From JANQOZ01 sp964559945 (GTDB taxonomy: Bacteria > Pseudomonadota > Gammaproteobacteria > Xanthomonadales > SZUA-38), in the NCBI GenBank assembly GCA_964559945.1, contig CAZLJY010000003.1, positions 6,594-70,593 on the forward strand: DNA of 64,000 nt. The letters run 5' to 3'. Below, one piece after another: positions 45,671 to 54,104 of the stretch (the first letter of the stretch is position 1; each line of letters begins with the position of its first letter). Made by a program: the position numbers and the translations under genes. The notes under the pieces are model-generated. The model saw nothing but the letters and a program-made list of their open reading frames with translations. It was not told the DNA's origin and did no database searches.

Positions 45671-46672
45671 TTATGAGTTCGAAAGAACCTCTTGATAACC
45701 GGCTGCCGCGCCTAGCAATCCTAGTTGGTCGAATCGGGCCAGCTGGACGGGAATATCCGTCATGACGGATTGATAACGGCCTTTGGCACAAAATCGCCGG
45801 GAGAAATGAGAGTCACGAAGGTAGCCGGCCAGTCGCTGAGTCAGCCCGCCAACTAAGACTACCCGGGATGCTCCGGTTGCCAATGCCAAATCGCCAGCCA
45901 CCGATCCATAGCTCATACAAAAGCGCTGCAATGCCTGGTCCAATAAATCGTCATTGCAATCCGAATCAAGGGCCTGCCGCCAAAGGGTTGGATCATCTAG
46001 CGGGGTAAATTCGCGTTGCTCAATGTGAGCAATACACTGGACCAAATTATTGAGGCCTGGACCGGAAACAATACGTTCAACCGATACCCGCTGGAACTGC
46101 TCGCGCAGGCGATTTAACACCGCCGCTTCAAACCTATCAAGGGGAGCGAAATCCACATGCCCGCCCTCGGTTTCTATCACTTGGAACTGACCACAGCCCC
46201 GACTCAGCATGGCCACGCCCAGGCCCGTGCCAGGGCCAATCACTGTGGTGATTTCGCTTTTGGACTTAGCCGACCATTGAGGGCCGCAAACCGTCTCTAG
46301 CTCCTCTTCACCAAGCAATGCCACACCATGGGCCATGGCGCCGAAATCGTTCATCAAATAAACCGTCTTAAGGCCCAATTCGGCAGCCAGTGTGCACCGG
46401 TTCAAAACCCAATGGCTGTTGGTCGCCTGGAGGGTTTCGCCTCTGACCGGCCCAGCGAAACTGATCGACAGGGTATCGGGCACACTCGCATCAAGATTCT
46501 GCGTATAGGCTTTCCAAGCTGAAGAAAAACCACTGTAACTGGCGGTTTTTAGCACCACCGGCTGTCCAAGAACCGGCCGCCGCCCAGGCTCAACAGTGGC
46601 CTTCGCGAACCTCACATGAGTGCCACCGATATCCGCAGCGGTCAGCGTAACCGCTGATGTTGACTCAGCCAT
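45671..46672 (-). CDS. glk: Glucokinase
   Basis: A 333-residue Glk-family (proteobacterial type) kinase phosphorylating glucose with ATP. N-terminal phosphate motif ADIGGTHVRFA, YLMNDFGAMAHG, GPGTGLGVAML, and the sugar-binding ETEGGHVDFAP. Its ATG (46672) overlaps the end of the LysR gene by eight bases, so the regulator heads the Entner-Doudoroff operon. It is followed by zwf. Confidence 0.93.
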   Translation of the reverse strand: MAESTSAVTLTAADIGGTHVRFAKATVEPGRRPVLGQPVVLKTASYSGFSSAWKAYTQNLDASVPDTLSISFAGPVRGETLQATNSHWVLNRCTLAAELGLKTVYLMNDFGAMAHGVALLGEEELETVCGPQWSAKSKSEITTVIGPGTGLGVAMLSRGCGQFQVIETEGGHVDFAPLDRFEAAVLNRLREQFQRVSVERIVSGPGLNNLVQCIAHIEQREFTPLDDPTLWRQALDSDCNDDLLDQALQRFCMSYGSVAGDLALATGASRVVLVGGLTQRLAGYLRDSHFSRRFCAKGRYQSVMTDIPVQLARFDQLGLLGAAAGYQEVLSNS

Positions 46673-47570
46673 TAGAGTCGAAATCTACCGCTGCAGTGCG
46701 CCGTTTCGAGGCCTGCCAAAAGGTACCCAACAATCGGCCTTGAAGGCGGCTTTCGAGGGCAAACAATCCAATTTCGATATGTCCTAGTGGGGCGGCCAAG
46801 GGCAGCACTCGAACCTGCTGCGCAAGAGGACTGTTATCCAGCACAATTTGCGGCACCACACCCAGTCCCCGCCCCAGACTCACCATGCTGACAATGGCTT
46901 CGTTCCCCGCCACCTGGGCACCCACGGTTGGTGTGACCCGATGTTCCTTCATCCATCGGTCCACCCGGCTTCTGCCGACCCCCCGCTCCGGTAAAATCAG
47001 CGGCTGGTCTTCCAGCATCTTAGGCACAATGGCCTCATCACTGGAAATGTCTGCGGCGGAGCCGATGAGTTGCAACGCAGATTGAGAAATGGGTCGAAAA
47101 GCTAAGCCCGAAGGTAATCGCGAGGGCCGGACGCCGATCGCAATTTCTTCCTGCCCAGCCCGGACTCGATCCGGCGCCAGATCCGGATCTCCCGTCCTCA
47201 AACTGATTTTCACCCTTGGGTGATCGTCCAGGAAGTCAGTAAGTAAACGGTGCAAATAACTGTAGCTGGCGGTCACTGAACAATAGATACGAATTTCTCC
47301 GTCCAAAGAACTGGCGCCTTCGCGCAAATCCTGACGCACAGCATCCCACTGGGCGAGCGTCTCCTGAGCATACTGTTGGAATCGCTCTCCGGCAGGGGTA
47401 AGCACCACCCGTCGATTGTTTCGCTCCATCAACTGGGCCCCCACAACTTCCTCAAGTTGCGCGATACTGCGGCTTAAGGTGGAGGGGCTGATATTCAATT
47501 CACTGGCCGCCCTACCAAAATGCAGGGTACGAGCCAATGCCGAAAAACTGGTTAAGTGACGAAAATCCAT
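46665..47570 (-). CDS. ilvY: LysR family transcriptional activator, IlvY-like
   Basis: A 301-residue LysR-type regulator. The winged helix-turn-helix is at the N-terminus (MDFRHLTSFSALARTLHFGRAASELNISPSTLSRSIAQLE) and the effector-binding domain from about residue 90. The N-terminal sequence and its place divergent to ilvC match IlvY, which activates ilvC with acetolactate or acetohydroxybutyrate. The gene is also transcribed toward, and overlaps, glk. Autoregulation and a wider role over the sugar operon are possible (inference). Confidence 0.82.
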   Translation of the reverse strand: MDFRHLTSFSALARTLHFGRAASELNISPSTLSRSIAQLEEVVGAQLMERNNRRVVLTPAGERFQQYAQETLAQWDAVRQDLREGASSLDGEIRIYCSVTASYSYLHRLLTDFLDDHPRVKISLRTGDPDLAPDRVRAGQEEIAIGVRPSRLPSGLAFRPISQSALQLIGSAADISSDEAIVPKMLEDQPLILPERGVGRSRVDRWMKEHRVTPTVGAQVAGNEAIVSMVSLGRGLGVVPQIVLDNSPLAQQVRVLPLAAPLGHIEIGLFALESRLQGRLLGTFWQASKRRTAAVDFDSNG

Positions 47571-47589
47571 TGTTGCTCAATTTGGCATA

Positions 47590-47618
47590 TTACGATGATT
47601 ATATTTCATTTTTATAAC
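47590..47618 (+). promoter_or_regulatory. Candidate ilvC promoter in the ilvY-ilvC intergenic region
   Basis: TTACGA (47590-47595), 17 bases, then TATAAC (47613-47618). The -10 is near consensus and the -35 is poor, which fits an activator-dependent promoter such as an IlvY target. The whole 101-base intergenic stretch is AT-rich. I did not find a clear IlvY operator by eye. Confidence 0.45.
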
Positions 47619-47671
47619 TAATGTGAGTACCGTAAGCTCTACACAACACGAACGATGGACGCCAAGCAACA

Positions 47672-48697
47672 ATGAAAATTTATTACGACAAAGACTGTGA
47701 CCTAAACCTAATCCAAAGCAAAAAGGTCGCGGTCATCGGTTATGGCTCTCAAGGCCATGCCCACGCCCTTAACCTGCAGGACTCCGGTGTAGATGTGACT
47801 GTAGGCCTTCGGCAAGACTCCGCTTCCGTTGACAAAGCTCGCCAGGCTGGATTGAAAGTCGCACCGGTCAGCGAGGCGGTTTCCCAGGCGGACCTAGTCA
47901 TGGTGTTGACCCCGGACGAGTTCCAATCGGCCCTATACCGAGAGCAGATCGAACCGAACATGTCCAAAGGCGCAACCCTAGCCTTCGCCCACGGATTTGC
48001 CGTGCACTACAACCAAGTGGTGCCCAGATCCGATCTCAACGTTGTCATGATTGCTCCCAAAGCACCGGGGCATACCGTGCGCAGTGAATTTGTTCGCGGT
48101 GCCGGGATCCCAGATCTTGTGGCCGTTTTTCAAGATGCTACCGGCGATGCCTTGGCTCTAGCGTTGTCTTACGCCAGTGGCATCGGCGGTGGCCGCACCG
48201 CGATCATAGAAACCACCTTCAAAGACGAAACCGAAACCGATCTGTTTGGCGAACAAAGCGTCTTGTGCGGCGGCTGCGTGGAATTGGTCAAAGCGGGTTT
48301 CGAAACACTGGTAGATGCGGGCTACGCGCCAGAACTCGCCTACTTTGAGTGTTTACATGAACTTAAGCTCATAGTGGATTTAATGTACGAAGGCGGCATT
48401 GCCAACATGAACTACTCTATTTCCAACAACGCAGAGTACGGAGAATATGTCACCGGGCCGAAGGTGATTAACGAAGAGTCGAGAAAGGCGATGCGCCAGG
48501 CCCTTGCGGACATCCAGTCCGGTGAGTATGCCAAGAAATTTATTTCAGAAGGCGCCACCAATTATCCTTCAATGACTGCGCGACGGCGCAACAACGCAGC
48601 GCACCTCATAGAGCAAGTGGGTGGAAAGCTTCGTGACATGATGCCTTGGATCACCGCCAACAAACTCGTTGACCGGGACAAAACCGCCGGCCAATAA
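47672..48697 (+). CDS. ilvC: Ketol-acid reductoisomerase (NADP+), class I
   Basis: A 341-residue enzyme isomerising and reducing acetolactate or acetohydroxybutyrate in valine/isoleucine synthesis. The Rossmann motif is GYGSQGHAHALNL, the conserved AHGFAVHYNQV follows, and the metal site is TFKDETETDLFGEQ. At about 340 residues it is the short class I form, not the duplicated 490-residue E. coli form. A tiny 6-codon ORF (47655-47675) ends in the ilvC start (ATGA overlap), possibly by chance. A hairpin terminator follows. Confidence 0.96.
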   Translation: MKIYYDKDCDLNLIQSKKVAVIGYGSQGHAHALNLQDSGVDVTVGLRQDSASVDKARQAGLKVAPVSEAVSQADLVMVLTPDEFQSALYREQIEPNMSKGATLAFAHGFAVHYNQVVPRSDLNVVMIAPKAPGHTVRSEFVRGAGIPDLVAVFQDATGDALALALSYASGIGGGRTAIIETTFKDETETDLFGEQSVLCGGCVELVKAGFETLVDAGYAPELAYFECLHELKLIVDLMYEGGIANMNYSISNNAEYGEYVTGPKVINEESRKAMRQALADIQSGEYAKKFISEGATNYPSMTARRRNNAAHLIEQVGGKLRDMMPWITANKLVDRDKTAGQ

Positions 48698-48701
48698 AAA
48701 A

Positions 48702-48737
48702 CTGGCCGGGTCACCCATCCATGGGCGACCCGGCCAG
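48702..48737. terminator. Bidirectional hairpin terminator between ilvC and the small ORF
   Basis: CTGGCCGGGTC (48702-48712) pairs with GACCCGGCCAG (48727-48737), with an inner CCCA/TGGG stem. On the plus strand the following T-tract is weak (CGTTCTT). On the minus strand six T follow (from A 48696-48701), so it works best for the convergent gene at 48763. Confidence 0.85.
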
Positions 48738-48762
48738 CGTTCTTCCGTGATCGGTAAAGCGG

Positions 48763-48936
48763 TTACAGCGCGAGGTGTTTAATCGCACTCTCAAGCTTGG
48801 TGCGCTTGGCCAGCAACGTCTGATCGATGTTAGCTTCTCCCTGGTTTTCAACCAGGATTTCGATTCTGCCCAGCTCCACTGAAAGATCGTGGTACATGGC
48901 GACTCGGTTGGTGCGTTTCGTTTTAGCTTGGGTCAT
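48763..48936 (-). CDS. Small hypothetical protein, 57 aa
   Basis: Starts at ATG 48936 (MTQAKTKRTNRVAMYHDLSVEL), eight bases after AAGGAG; a longer reading up to 48999 has no such site. The protein is Lys/Glu-rich with a helical, possibly coiled-coil pattern (LSVELGRIEILV, LLAKRTKLESAI). No signal peptide or membrane segment. I do not recognise it. It has its own strong ribosome-binding site and a downstream terminator, which argue that it is a real gene. Confidence 0.6.
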   Translation of the reverse strand: MTQAKTKRTNRVAMYHDLSVELGRIEILVENQGEANIDQTLLAKRTKLESAIKHLAL

Positions 48937-49074
48937 GGCGATCTCTCCTTGCGTTGCTGCCGTTTCCATGGACGCAATGTACCCAAAGCCCGGGCCCAAG
49001 TGTTTGAAGAAATGTTACGTGGGCCTTTTTTCCGTTAACGAATGTAAACCGGAGGGGTAAAAAACGCTTCTGCG

Positions 49075-50355
49075 TCACTTTGTGACGTTTTCAGACAGCA
49101 ATGACAGCACCTCAGACTCAAGTTCTGCCACCATTTCCGTATGGTGGCTACCGGTTCCAGGGCCAGAAAACCCGCTATGGATTTTTTGAATGGTGTGATT
49201 GCGATCCAGAAAAATGGTGGTTGGATAGGCAATGATGTTGTCAATAAAGTCCAATGTGGCCGCGGCATCACTTTTATCGTAAGTACCCACCAACAGAAGT
49301 TCATAGTCAATATTGTGGCGGGCTTTAAAGCGACCGATCATTTCCCGATCCCGCTCAACATTACCGGTGTACTCATACGCCAGGCCGATAATTTCCAGCC
49401 CTTGGTCTTTATATTCTGTGTACCAGCGGCTCAGAATCGGCGCCTCGTCATTGCAATTTGGGCACCAGCTTCCAAACAAATTTAGGAGTACCGGCTTACC
49501 GGCAAATCGTGGGTCGTCCAAAGAGACCGTTTGCCCTTTCAGGTTTTCAAAAGAAAAATGCACACCCTCAACGCCATCGGTCTGACTGACCTGGGCCCAG
49601 GCGTCCGGCAAAATCTGCTGGCCTTCGCTGGCGCGGGACGCCTGCCAGGTGGCGTGATAAGTCTCCCGAGACCAAAAATCACCGACCAAACGGCCATCCG
49701 CAGTGAGCGCCGCGTCAAACAAAAACACATGGCCACCGTCAAACGCGGATAAACGCAATCGATCCTGTTCAAAGGAACCAGCCAGGAACCGGTAATCACC
49801 GGTGGGGGTCAGGAAGGTACCGCTAACACGATTGCCAATCTGAACAAACTCACCTTGGGCAGGTTCACTGCCGTCCTCATCAGAAAACTCCACCGCCCAG
49901 GTACCACTAATATCTTTCGCAGCAGATTGTCCTGGCAACGGCAAGAAACGCACCGCCATGCCGCGAGTTGCACTAAACGGGAGACTTGAGTCAACACCAT
50001 CTTGATGAGTCTTTCGCCAGCGCCCGCGCATCACAGCACCATCAGCAGAAATCTCTGCGGTGATTTCCGAGTCATACCACCGGTAGTTCATCTCCACCTG
50101 CTGGCCGTCGCGGGTGACCTCGCTAAAGGGAACAATTTCCTCCCCATTAAGCACGTGCCCACTGCGCTGGTCATCGCCAATGACCAGCTCAAAGGGCAGC
50201 TCACCACCCGGAGACGCCAGCACTGCTCGCCACTGGCCCGCAATAGAAACCGCCGGCGTTGGGGCCGACTTATTGCCAGCGCCTGGACCATCATCCTCTG
50301 AGGTACAACCTAGGATGCTAAGGATAACCACTAGCACAACGACTCTGACGCTCAT
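49075..50355 (-). CDS. TlpA-like thioredoxin-fold lipoprotein with N-terminal beta-rich region
   Basis: A 426-residue lipoprotein: lipobox ILGC (Cys about residue 17). Residues about 35-260 hold two related-looking beta-rich segments (IAGQWRAVL..GELPFELVI and ISGTWAVEF..GEFVQIGNRVSGTFL), seen in a family of redoxin lipoproteins. Residues about 270-426 are an AhpC/TSA-TlpA-type thioredoxin fold with active site GSWCPNCNDEAP. A periplasmic disulphide reductase role is likely. It is the last gene of a coupled trio: its ATG overlaps the stop of the TAXI gene. Confidence 0.85.
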   Translation of the reverse strand: MSVRVVVLVVILSILGCTSEDDGPGAGNKSAPTPAVSIAGQWRAVLASPGGELPFELVIGDDQRSGHVLNGEEIVPFSEVTRDGQQVEMNYRWYDSEITAEISADGAVMRGRWRKTHQDGVDSSLPFSATRGMAVRFLPLPGQSAAKDISGTWAVEFSDEDGSEPAQGEFVQIGNRVSGTFLTPTGDYRFLAGSFEQDRLRLSAFDGGHVFLFDAALTADGRLVGDFWSRETYHATWQASRASEGQQILPDAWAQVSQTDGVEGVHFSFENLKGQTVSLDDPRFAGKPVLLNLFGSWCPNCNDEAPILSRWYTEYKDQGLEIIGLAYEYTGNVERDREMIGRFKARHNIDYELLLVGTYDKSDAAATLDFIDNIIAYPTTIFLDRNHTIQKIHSGFSGPGTGSHHTEMVAELESEVLSLLSENVTK

Positions 50356-51611
50356 GAAAACTCCTCAATTCTGGCTTTCACCAGCTCAATATGACTGCGC
50401 AGATGGTAAAGCTCATCGGCATAAGACAGCGGTGTTTCCACCTGTTTTACTTCCTGCTCAAGACGCAATATCCCCGCTTTGAGTTCTTCGCTCAGACCGC
50501 TGAGATCCAATTGCGCTTCGAGCTTACGCAGATCTTCATACCACCGATAGATTCGAGATCGGACTCGCCAACGGTAGACCGGAGGAAATACTCGCATCAA
50601 TGGCAACACCAGCGCCAGCAGTGGGACCAGCATGACGATCAAGCGATCAATAAGCGTGGCGGCCCAGAACGGCAGGATACTTTGTAAAAATGATGGGCCC
50701 CGTTCATGAAAGCGTCGAGCCTCGTCAGCCAAAGGCAAGGATAAAAACTGCGCTGACGGAAACGTACCAGGTTCATGAAATAACCCGGCCTGTCCAACGA
50801 TGCGCGGCGAGGCCATCAACAACAGGTCGATCAATGCCGGGTGTAAGTCTTCCTGGGCAACCAGCATGGCGGCCACACCCACCAAGTGCTTTCGTTCATC
50901 GGGTCGATCATTGGCCAGATCAATCGCGCCGGCAGGCAGGGAAAGGGCCGAAAGATAGGTTTTGTGCAGGGGATAAGCGGACGCCCGAGGCAGATGCATC
51001 AACGCCACGTTCGGCATCGCCAGCATCTGACGAACCTTCGGCGATGATGCGCCGGCAACGGTCATCACTGCGTCCAGCTGGCCTTGGCCTAATAAGGTGG
51101 CAGAATTTTCCGACGCATAGTTTTCCATTTCCGAGATATCTATGCCGTTAAGTTGAAACAGCTCATCCACCAATGTCCGAGTGCCACTGCCTTGTGCACC
51201 ATGATCCACTCGAAGTGCAGCGAGATCGCCTAACTGTTCTGCCGGCAATCCCTCGCGAAGAAAAATCCACAGCGCCTCAAAATACAAACTGGCCAATCCA
51301 CGAAACTGCCGATCTTCGGTAACCGGTAATTGGGTACCACCCTGCAAGAGAGCAAGATCCACACTGCCATTGGCTAACATTTCAGCGTTGTCCTGGCTGC
51401 CAGCGGTGGTTTTTAGAATCAGCTCAATACCGTTATTGGCCAGCTCTTTTTGCATGGCCAGACCAAACTGGTGATAAGCACCATCAACGCCACCGGTCGC
51501 CATTACTACCGTTTTTGGCGGTGCCGGCTCAACAAACTGATAGGCCAGTAAAAAACCGCCAATCGCCAGCGCAAGAGCGAGCGCGGTACTTCCTAATAAT
51601 GGTCGGTTCAT
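50352..51611 (-). CDS. TAXI-family TRAP solute receptor-like protein with C-terminal membrane anchor
   Basis: A 419-residue protein with an N-terminal signal/anchor helix (about 8-27). The TAXI-type periplasmic domain (about 32-300) shows VVMATGGVDGAYHQFG, NGSVDLALLQGG and YLSALSLPAGAID. A second membrane segment lies at about 315-340 (LIVMLVPLLALVLPLM), and the C-terminal tail is charged and partly helical (about 345-419). Soluble TAXI proteins feed TRAP permeases; here no DctQ/DctM gene is near, and the tail would be cytoplasmic, suggesting a sensor or scaffold instead. It overlaps both neighbours by four bases. Confidence 0.8.
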   Translation of the reverse strand: MNRPLLGSTALALALAIGGFLLAYQFVEPAPPKTVVMATGGVDGAYHQFGLAMQKELANNGIELILKTTAGSQDNAEMLANGSVDLALLQGGTQLPVTEDRQFRGLASLYFEALWIFLREGLPAEQLGDLAALRVDHGAQGSGTRTLVDELFQLNGIDISEMENYASENSATLLGQGQLDAVMTVAGASSPKVRQMLAMPNVALMHLPRASAYPLHKTYLSALSLPAGAIDLANDRPDERKHLVGVAAMLVAQEDLHPALIDLLLMASPRIVGQAGLFHEPGTFPSAQFLSLPLADEARRFHERGPSFLQSILPFWAATLIDRLIVMLVPLLALVLPLMRVFPPVYRWRVRSRIYRWYEDLRKLEAQLDLSGLSEELKAGILRLEQEVKQVETPLSYADELYHLRSHIELVKARIEEFS

Positions 51612-51862
51612 CCCACTTCCTTTTCGTTTGATCCCAAGCTAGTCAAAAGGCCAGCAACGCTGATCAACAGCCAACAGACCTCAATCACAAAGGCGGACAA
51701 ATTAAAATCAACCCAGAGCGACACCAAAATCAATAGCGCCCCCAAGGCATTGGCGGCGTAATATCGCCAGTCCTGGGCGCTCAACCAACCTTGTTGCAAG
51801 GACCCAAAAGCCACTAACAGGGAAATCACTCCGCAAATTCCCAATACATCATGAATTGCCAT
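51608..51862 (-). CDS. CBU_0592-like small integral membrane protein
   Basis: An 84-residue protein with three hydrophobic segments (about 5-22, 33-52 and 55-76), start MAIHDVLGICGVISLLVAF. It resembles the CBU_0592 family of small membrane proteins of unknown function. It is the first gene of the trio with the TAXI protein (four-base overlap) and the TlpA-like lipoprotein, so a membrane complex is possible. Function unknown. Confidence 0.65.
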   Translation of the reverse strand: MAIHDVLGICGVISLLVAFGSLQQGWLSAQDWRYYAANALGALLILVSLWVDFNLSAFVIEVCWLLISVAGLLTSLGSNEKEVG

Positions 51863-51986
51863 TTTGTTTCAGCCCGTTTAGCCTGCATAGAGCCACCTGA
51901 CTAACCCGCAAGGCAGAGAAAACATTGCCTCATTCTATCCCACCATTCTGGATCCCACGACCTTACAAGGCGCTCCGATTCGCGTG

Positions 51987-54026
51987 ATGAAACCCCTCGC
52001 TCACTCGACCAAGCTTTTGACTCGCGCTGCGGCGACGATTTTCCTCGCCCTATTGACCATTGCTGACGTATCGGCCCGAGTTGATAGCCTGCGGATTCGT
52101 GAACGGGTGACCATAGAGGCCACCGCACAGTATCCCGCTTACGAACGACTGTCCGGTACTGTGCGTTTCAGCATCGACCCGGCCTTGCCAGTGAACCGGC
52201 GCATCAGTGACATCTCCTTGGCAGAAACCACCCACCCCCACGGCTGGGTCATGGCCAGTGCAAACTTCATGATCCTGCGTCCGGCAACGGCGCCCGCCAA
52301 TCCGGTGGCCCTACTTGAGATTTCTAATCGCGGAGGCAAAGCGGCGCTTAGATTGTTTCAACATGCCACACGCTCTTTGACCCCCAATTTGCCCGCACAC
52401 TTTGGCGACGGGTTGCTGATGCGCGAAGGAATAACCTTGGTATGGGTAGGCTGGCAGTGGGACGTGCCGGATGATGACCCGGCGAAACTGCGCCTGGATG
52501 TGCCCAAAGCACCCAGCCGCGACCCCGTCAATTACGGCTTAGTTCGATCCGACTGGGTGGTTGATGAAGCCACGGAACTGCTGCCACTGTCCCACCGCAA
52601 TCATTTGGCCTATCGACCCGCCCGATCGGTGGACCCACGGAATGTACTGACACGCCGCACCAGTCGAACAGGCCCAAGGGAGATTGTGCCGCGGAATCAG
52701 TGGGACTTTGTTTTCGAACGCAACCCGTTGGGAGTAAAATCTCCTCACTTGAAAATTGATGGTGGTGCTCAGGCTGGATTCATCTATGAGCTGACCTATG
52801 TGGCCAAAGATCCAAAATTGGCTGGCATGGGACTGGCTGCCATCCGAGATGTGGCCAGCTGGCTCAAACATGGTGCCGACAAAGAACTGAGAGTCAATCA
52901 CGTCATGGGTTTTGGGGTCAGCCAAACCGGTCGTTTTGCCCGCCACTTTCTTTACCAGGGTTTTAACGAAGACGAGCAAGGTCGCCGGGTATTCGACGGG
53001 TTGCTGATTCATACAGCAGGAGCTGGGCGCGGCAGCTTCAACCATCGTTTTGCTCAGCCATCTCGGGACGGCCACCGATTCTCGGCGTTTTTCTATCCCA
53101 CCGATGTGTTTCCCTTTACCAGTGCCAGTCAAACCGATCCCATCAGCGGCCATCGCGACGGACTGCTAGCGGCCTACGAAAACGCGGATCTACTGCCTAA
53201 AATTTTCTATACCAATAGTGGTTATGAGTACTGGGGTCGCGCCGCCGCCCTGATTCATACCCATGTGGATGGCAATTCCGATATCGCGCCGCTGCCCAAC
53301 GAGCGCATCTACCATCTCGCGTCTGGCCAGCATTACGTCGGCTCTGGGCAAGATCTTGACGACCCTCCAGCAGATCGGGTCTGGCGACACAACTCGCTCA
53401 ATTACCTTGTCAATTTGCGCGCCCTGATCATTCGCCTTGGCAAGTGGGTCAGTGAAGATACCTCACCGCCCGACAGTAAATACCCTCGGTTGGACGATGG
53501 CACCTTGGTGAGCTTTGACCGGTTTTCGTTTCCCAAAATCCCAGGGGTTCGCCCTCCAATGGCACCCCATGTTGCCTATCGACCCGATTATGGACGGCGC
53601 TGGCCCCAGGGCATCATTGATCGACAGCCACCCATGCTCGGCCCGGCGTTTCTAGCACATGTGCCAGCCGTTGATGACTACGGCAATGAGCTTGGCGGCA
53701 TCCGCAATCTAGAGGTTGCCCTGCCCGCCGCAACCTTTATTCCCTGGTCGCTGCGCAAGGGCCTGCCAAACCCAACGGAAATGAAGGATTTTTCAGGCTT
53801 GCTGGTACCCCTTCGCAGCTGCGAGGTCGACGGCGATACCCGGCCGCTGATTGATGAGCAGCTAACTGACCAAGACTTTCGCGAGGCCGCCAACGCGTTG
53901 ATCAGCGACGGCTATCTGCTGGCGGAAGACTTAGAGCCAGTGGTGGCCCGCGCACGTATTCTCCATGATTGGGCTAGGTCTTTGGACTGCGAGCCGTCCA
54001 AGGCAGCGGTCAGCGGAGTGAACTAA
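51987..54026 (+). CDS. Secreted alpha/beta hydrolase domain-containing protein
   Basis: A 679-residue exported protein, signal peptide about 1-30 (ADVSA). The large alpha/beta-hydrolase domain is of the Abhydrolase_10 type: the nucleophile Ser is in GFGVSQTGRF (about residue 310), an HTAGAGRGSFNHRFAQP loop follows, and YHLASGQHYVGSG is near a likely catalytic His. The N-terminal 250 residues are beta-rich. Substrate is unknown; an esterase or lipase-like activity on a polymer or lipid is inferred. Two in-frame starts, GTG 51984 and ATG 51987, are adjacent. No operon partner; convergent with the M48 gene. Confidence 0.78.
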   Translation: MKPLAHSTKLLTRAAATIFLALLTIADVSARVDSLRIRERVTIEATAQYPAYERLSGTVRFSIDPALPVNRRISDISLAETTHPHGWVMASANFMILRPATAPANPVALLEISNRGGKAALRLFQHATRSLTPNLPAHFGDGLLMREGITLVWVGWQWDVPDDDPAKLRLDVPKAPSRDPVNYGLVRSDWVVDEATELLPLSHRNHLAYRPARSVDPRNVLTRRTSRTGPREIVPRNQWDFVFERNPLGVKSPHLKIDGGAQAGFIYELTYVAKDPKLAGMGLAAIRDVASWLKHGADKELRVNHVMGFGVSQTGRFARHFLYQGFNEDEQGRRVFDGLLIHTAGAGRGSFNHRFAQPSRDGHRFSAFFYPTDVFPFTSASQTDPISGHRDGLLAAYENADLLPKIFYTNSGYEYWGRAAALIHTHVDGNSDIAPLPNERIYHLASGQHYVGSGQDLDDPPADRVWRHNSLNYLVNLRALIIRLGKWVSEDTSPPDSKYPRLDDGTLVSFDRFSFPKIPGVRPPMAPHVAYRPDYGRRWPQGIIDRQPPMLGPAFLAHVPAVDDYGNELGGIRNLEVALPAATFIPWSLRKGLPNPTEMKDFSGLLVPLRSCEVDGDTRPLIDEQLTDQDFREAANALISDGYLLAEDLEPVVARARILHDWARSLDCEPSKAAVSGVN

Positions 54027-54104
54027 CCGCGTTACCTGAATGGCTGGAAACGAAAAACCTTCTGCCCCTGTGATTCTCGCTGAGCGCCAGTTCAATCCAA
54101 TGAA

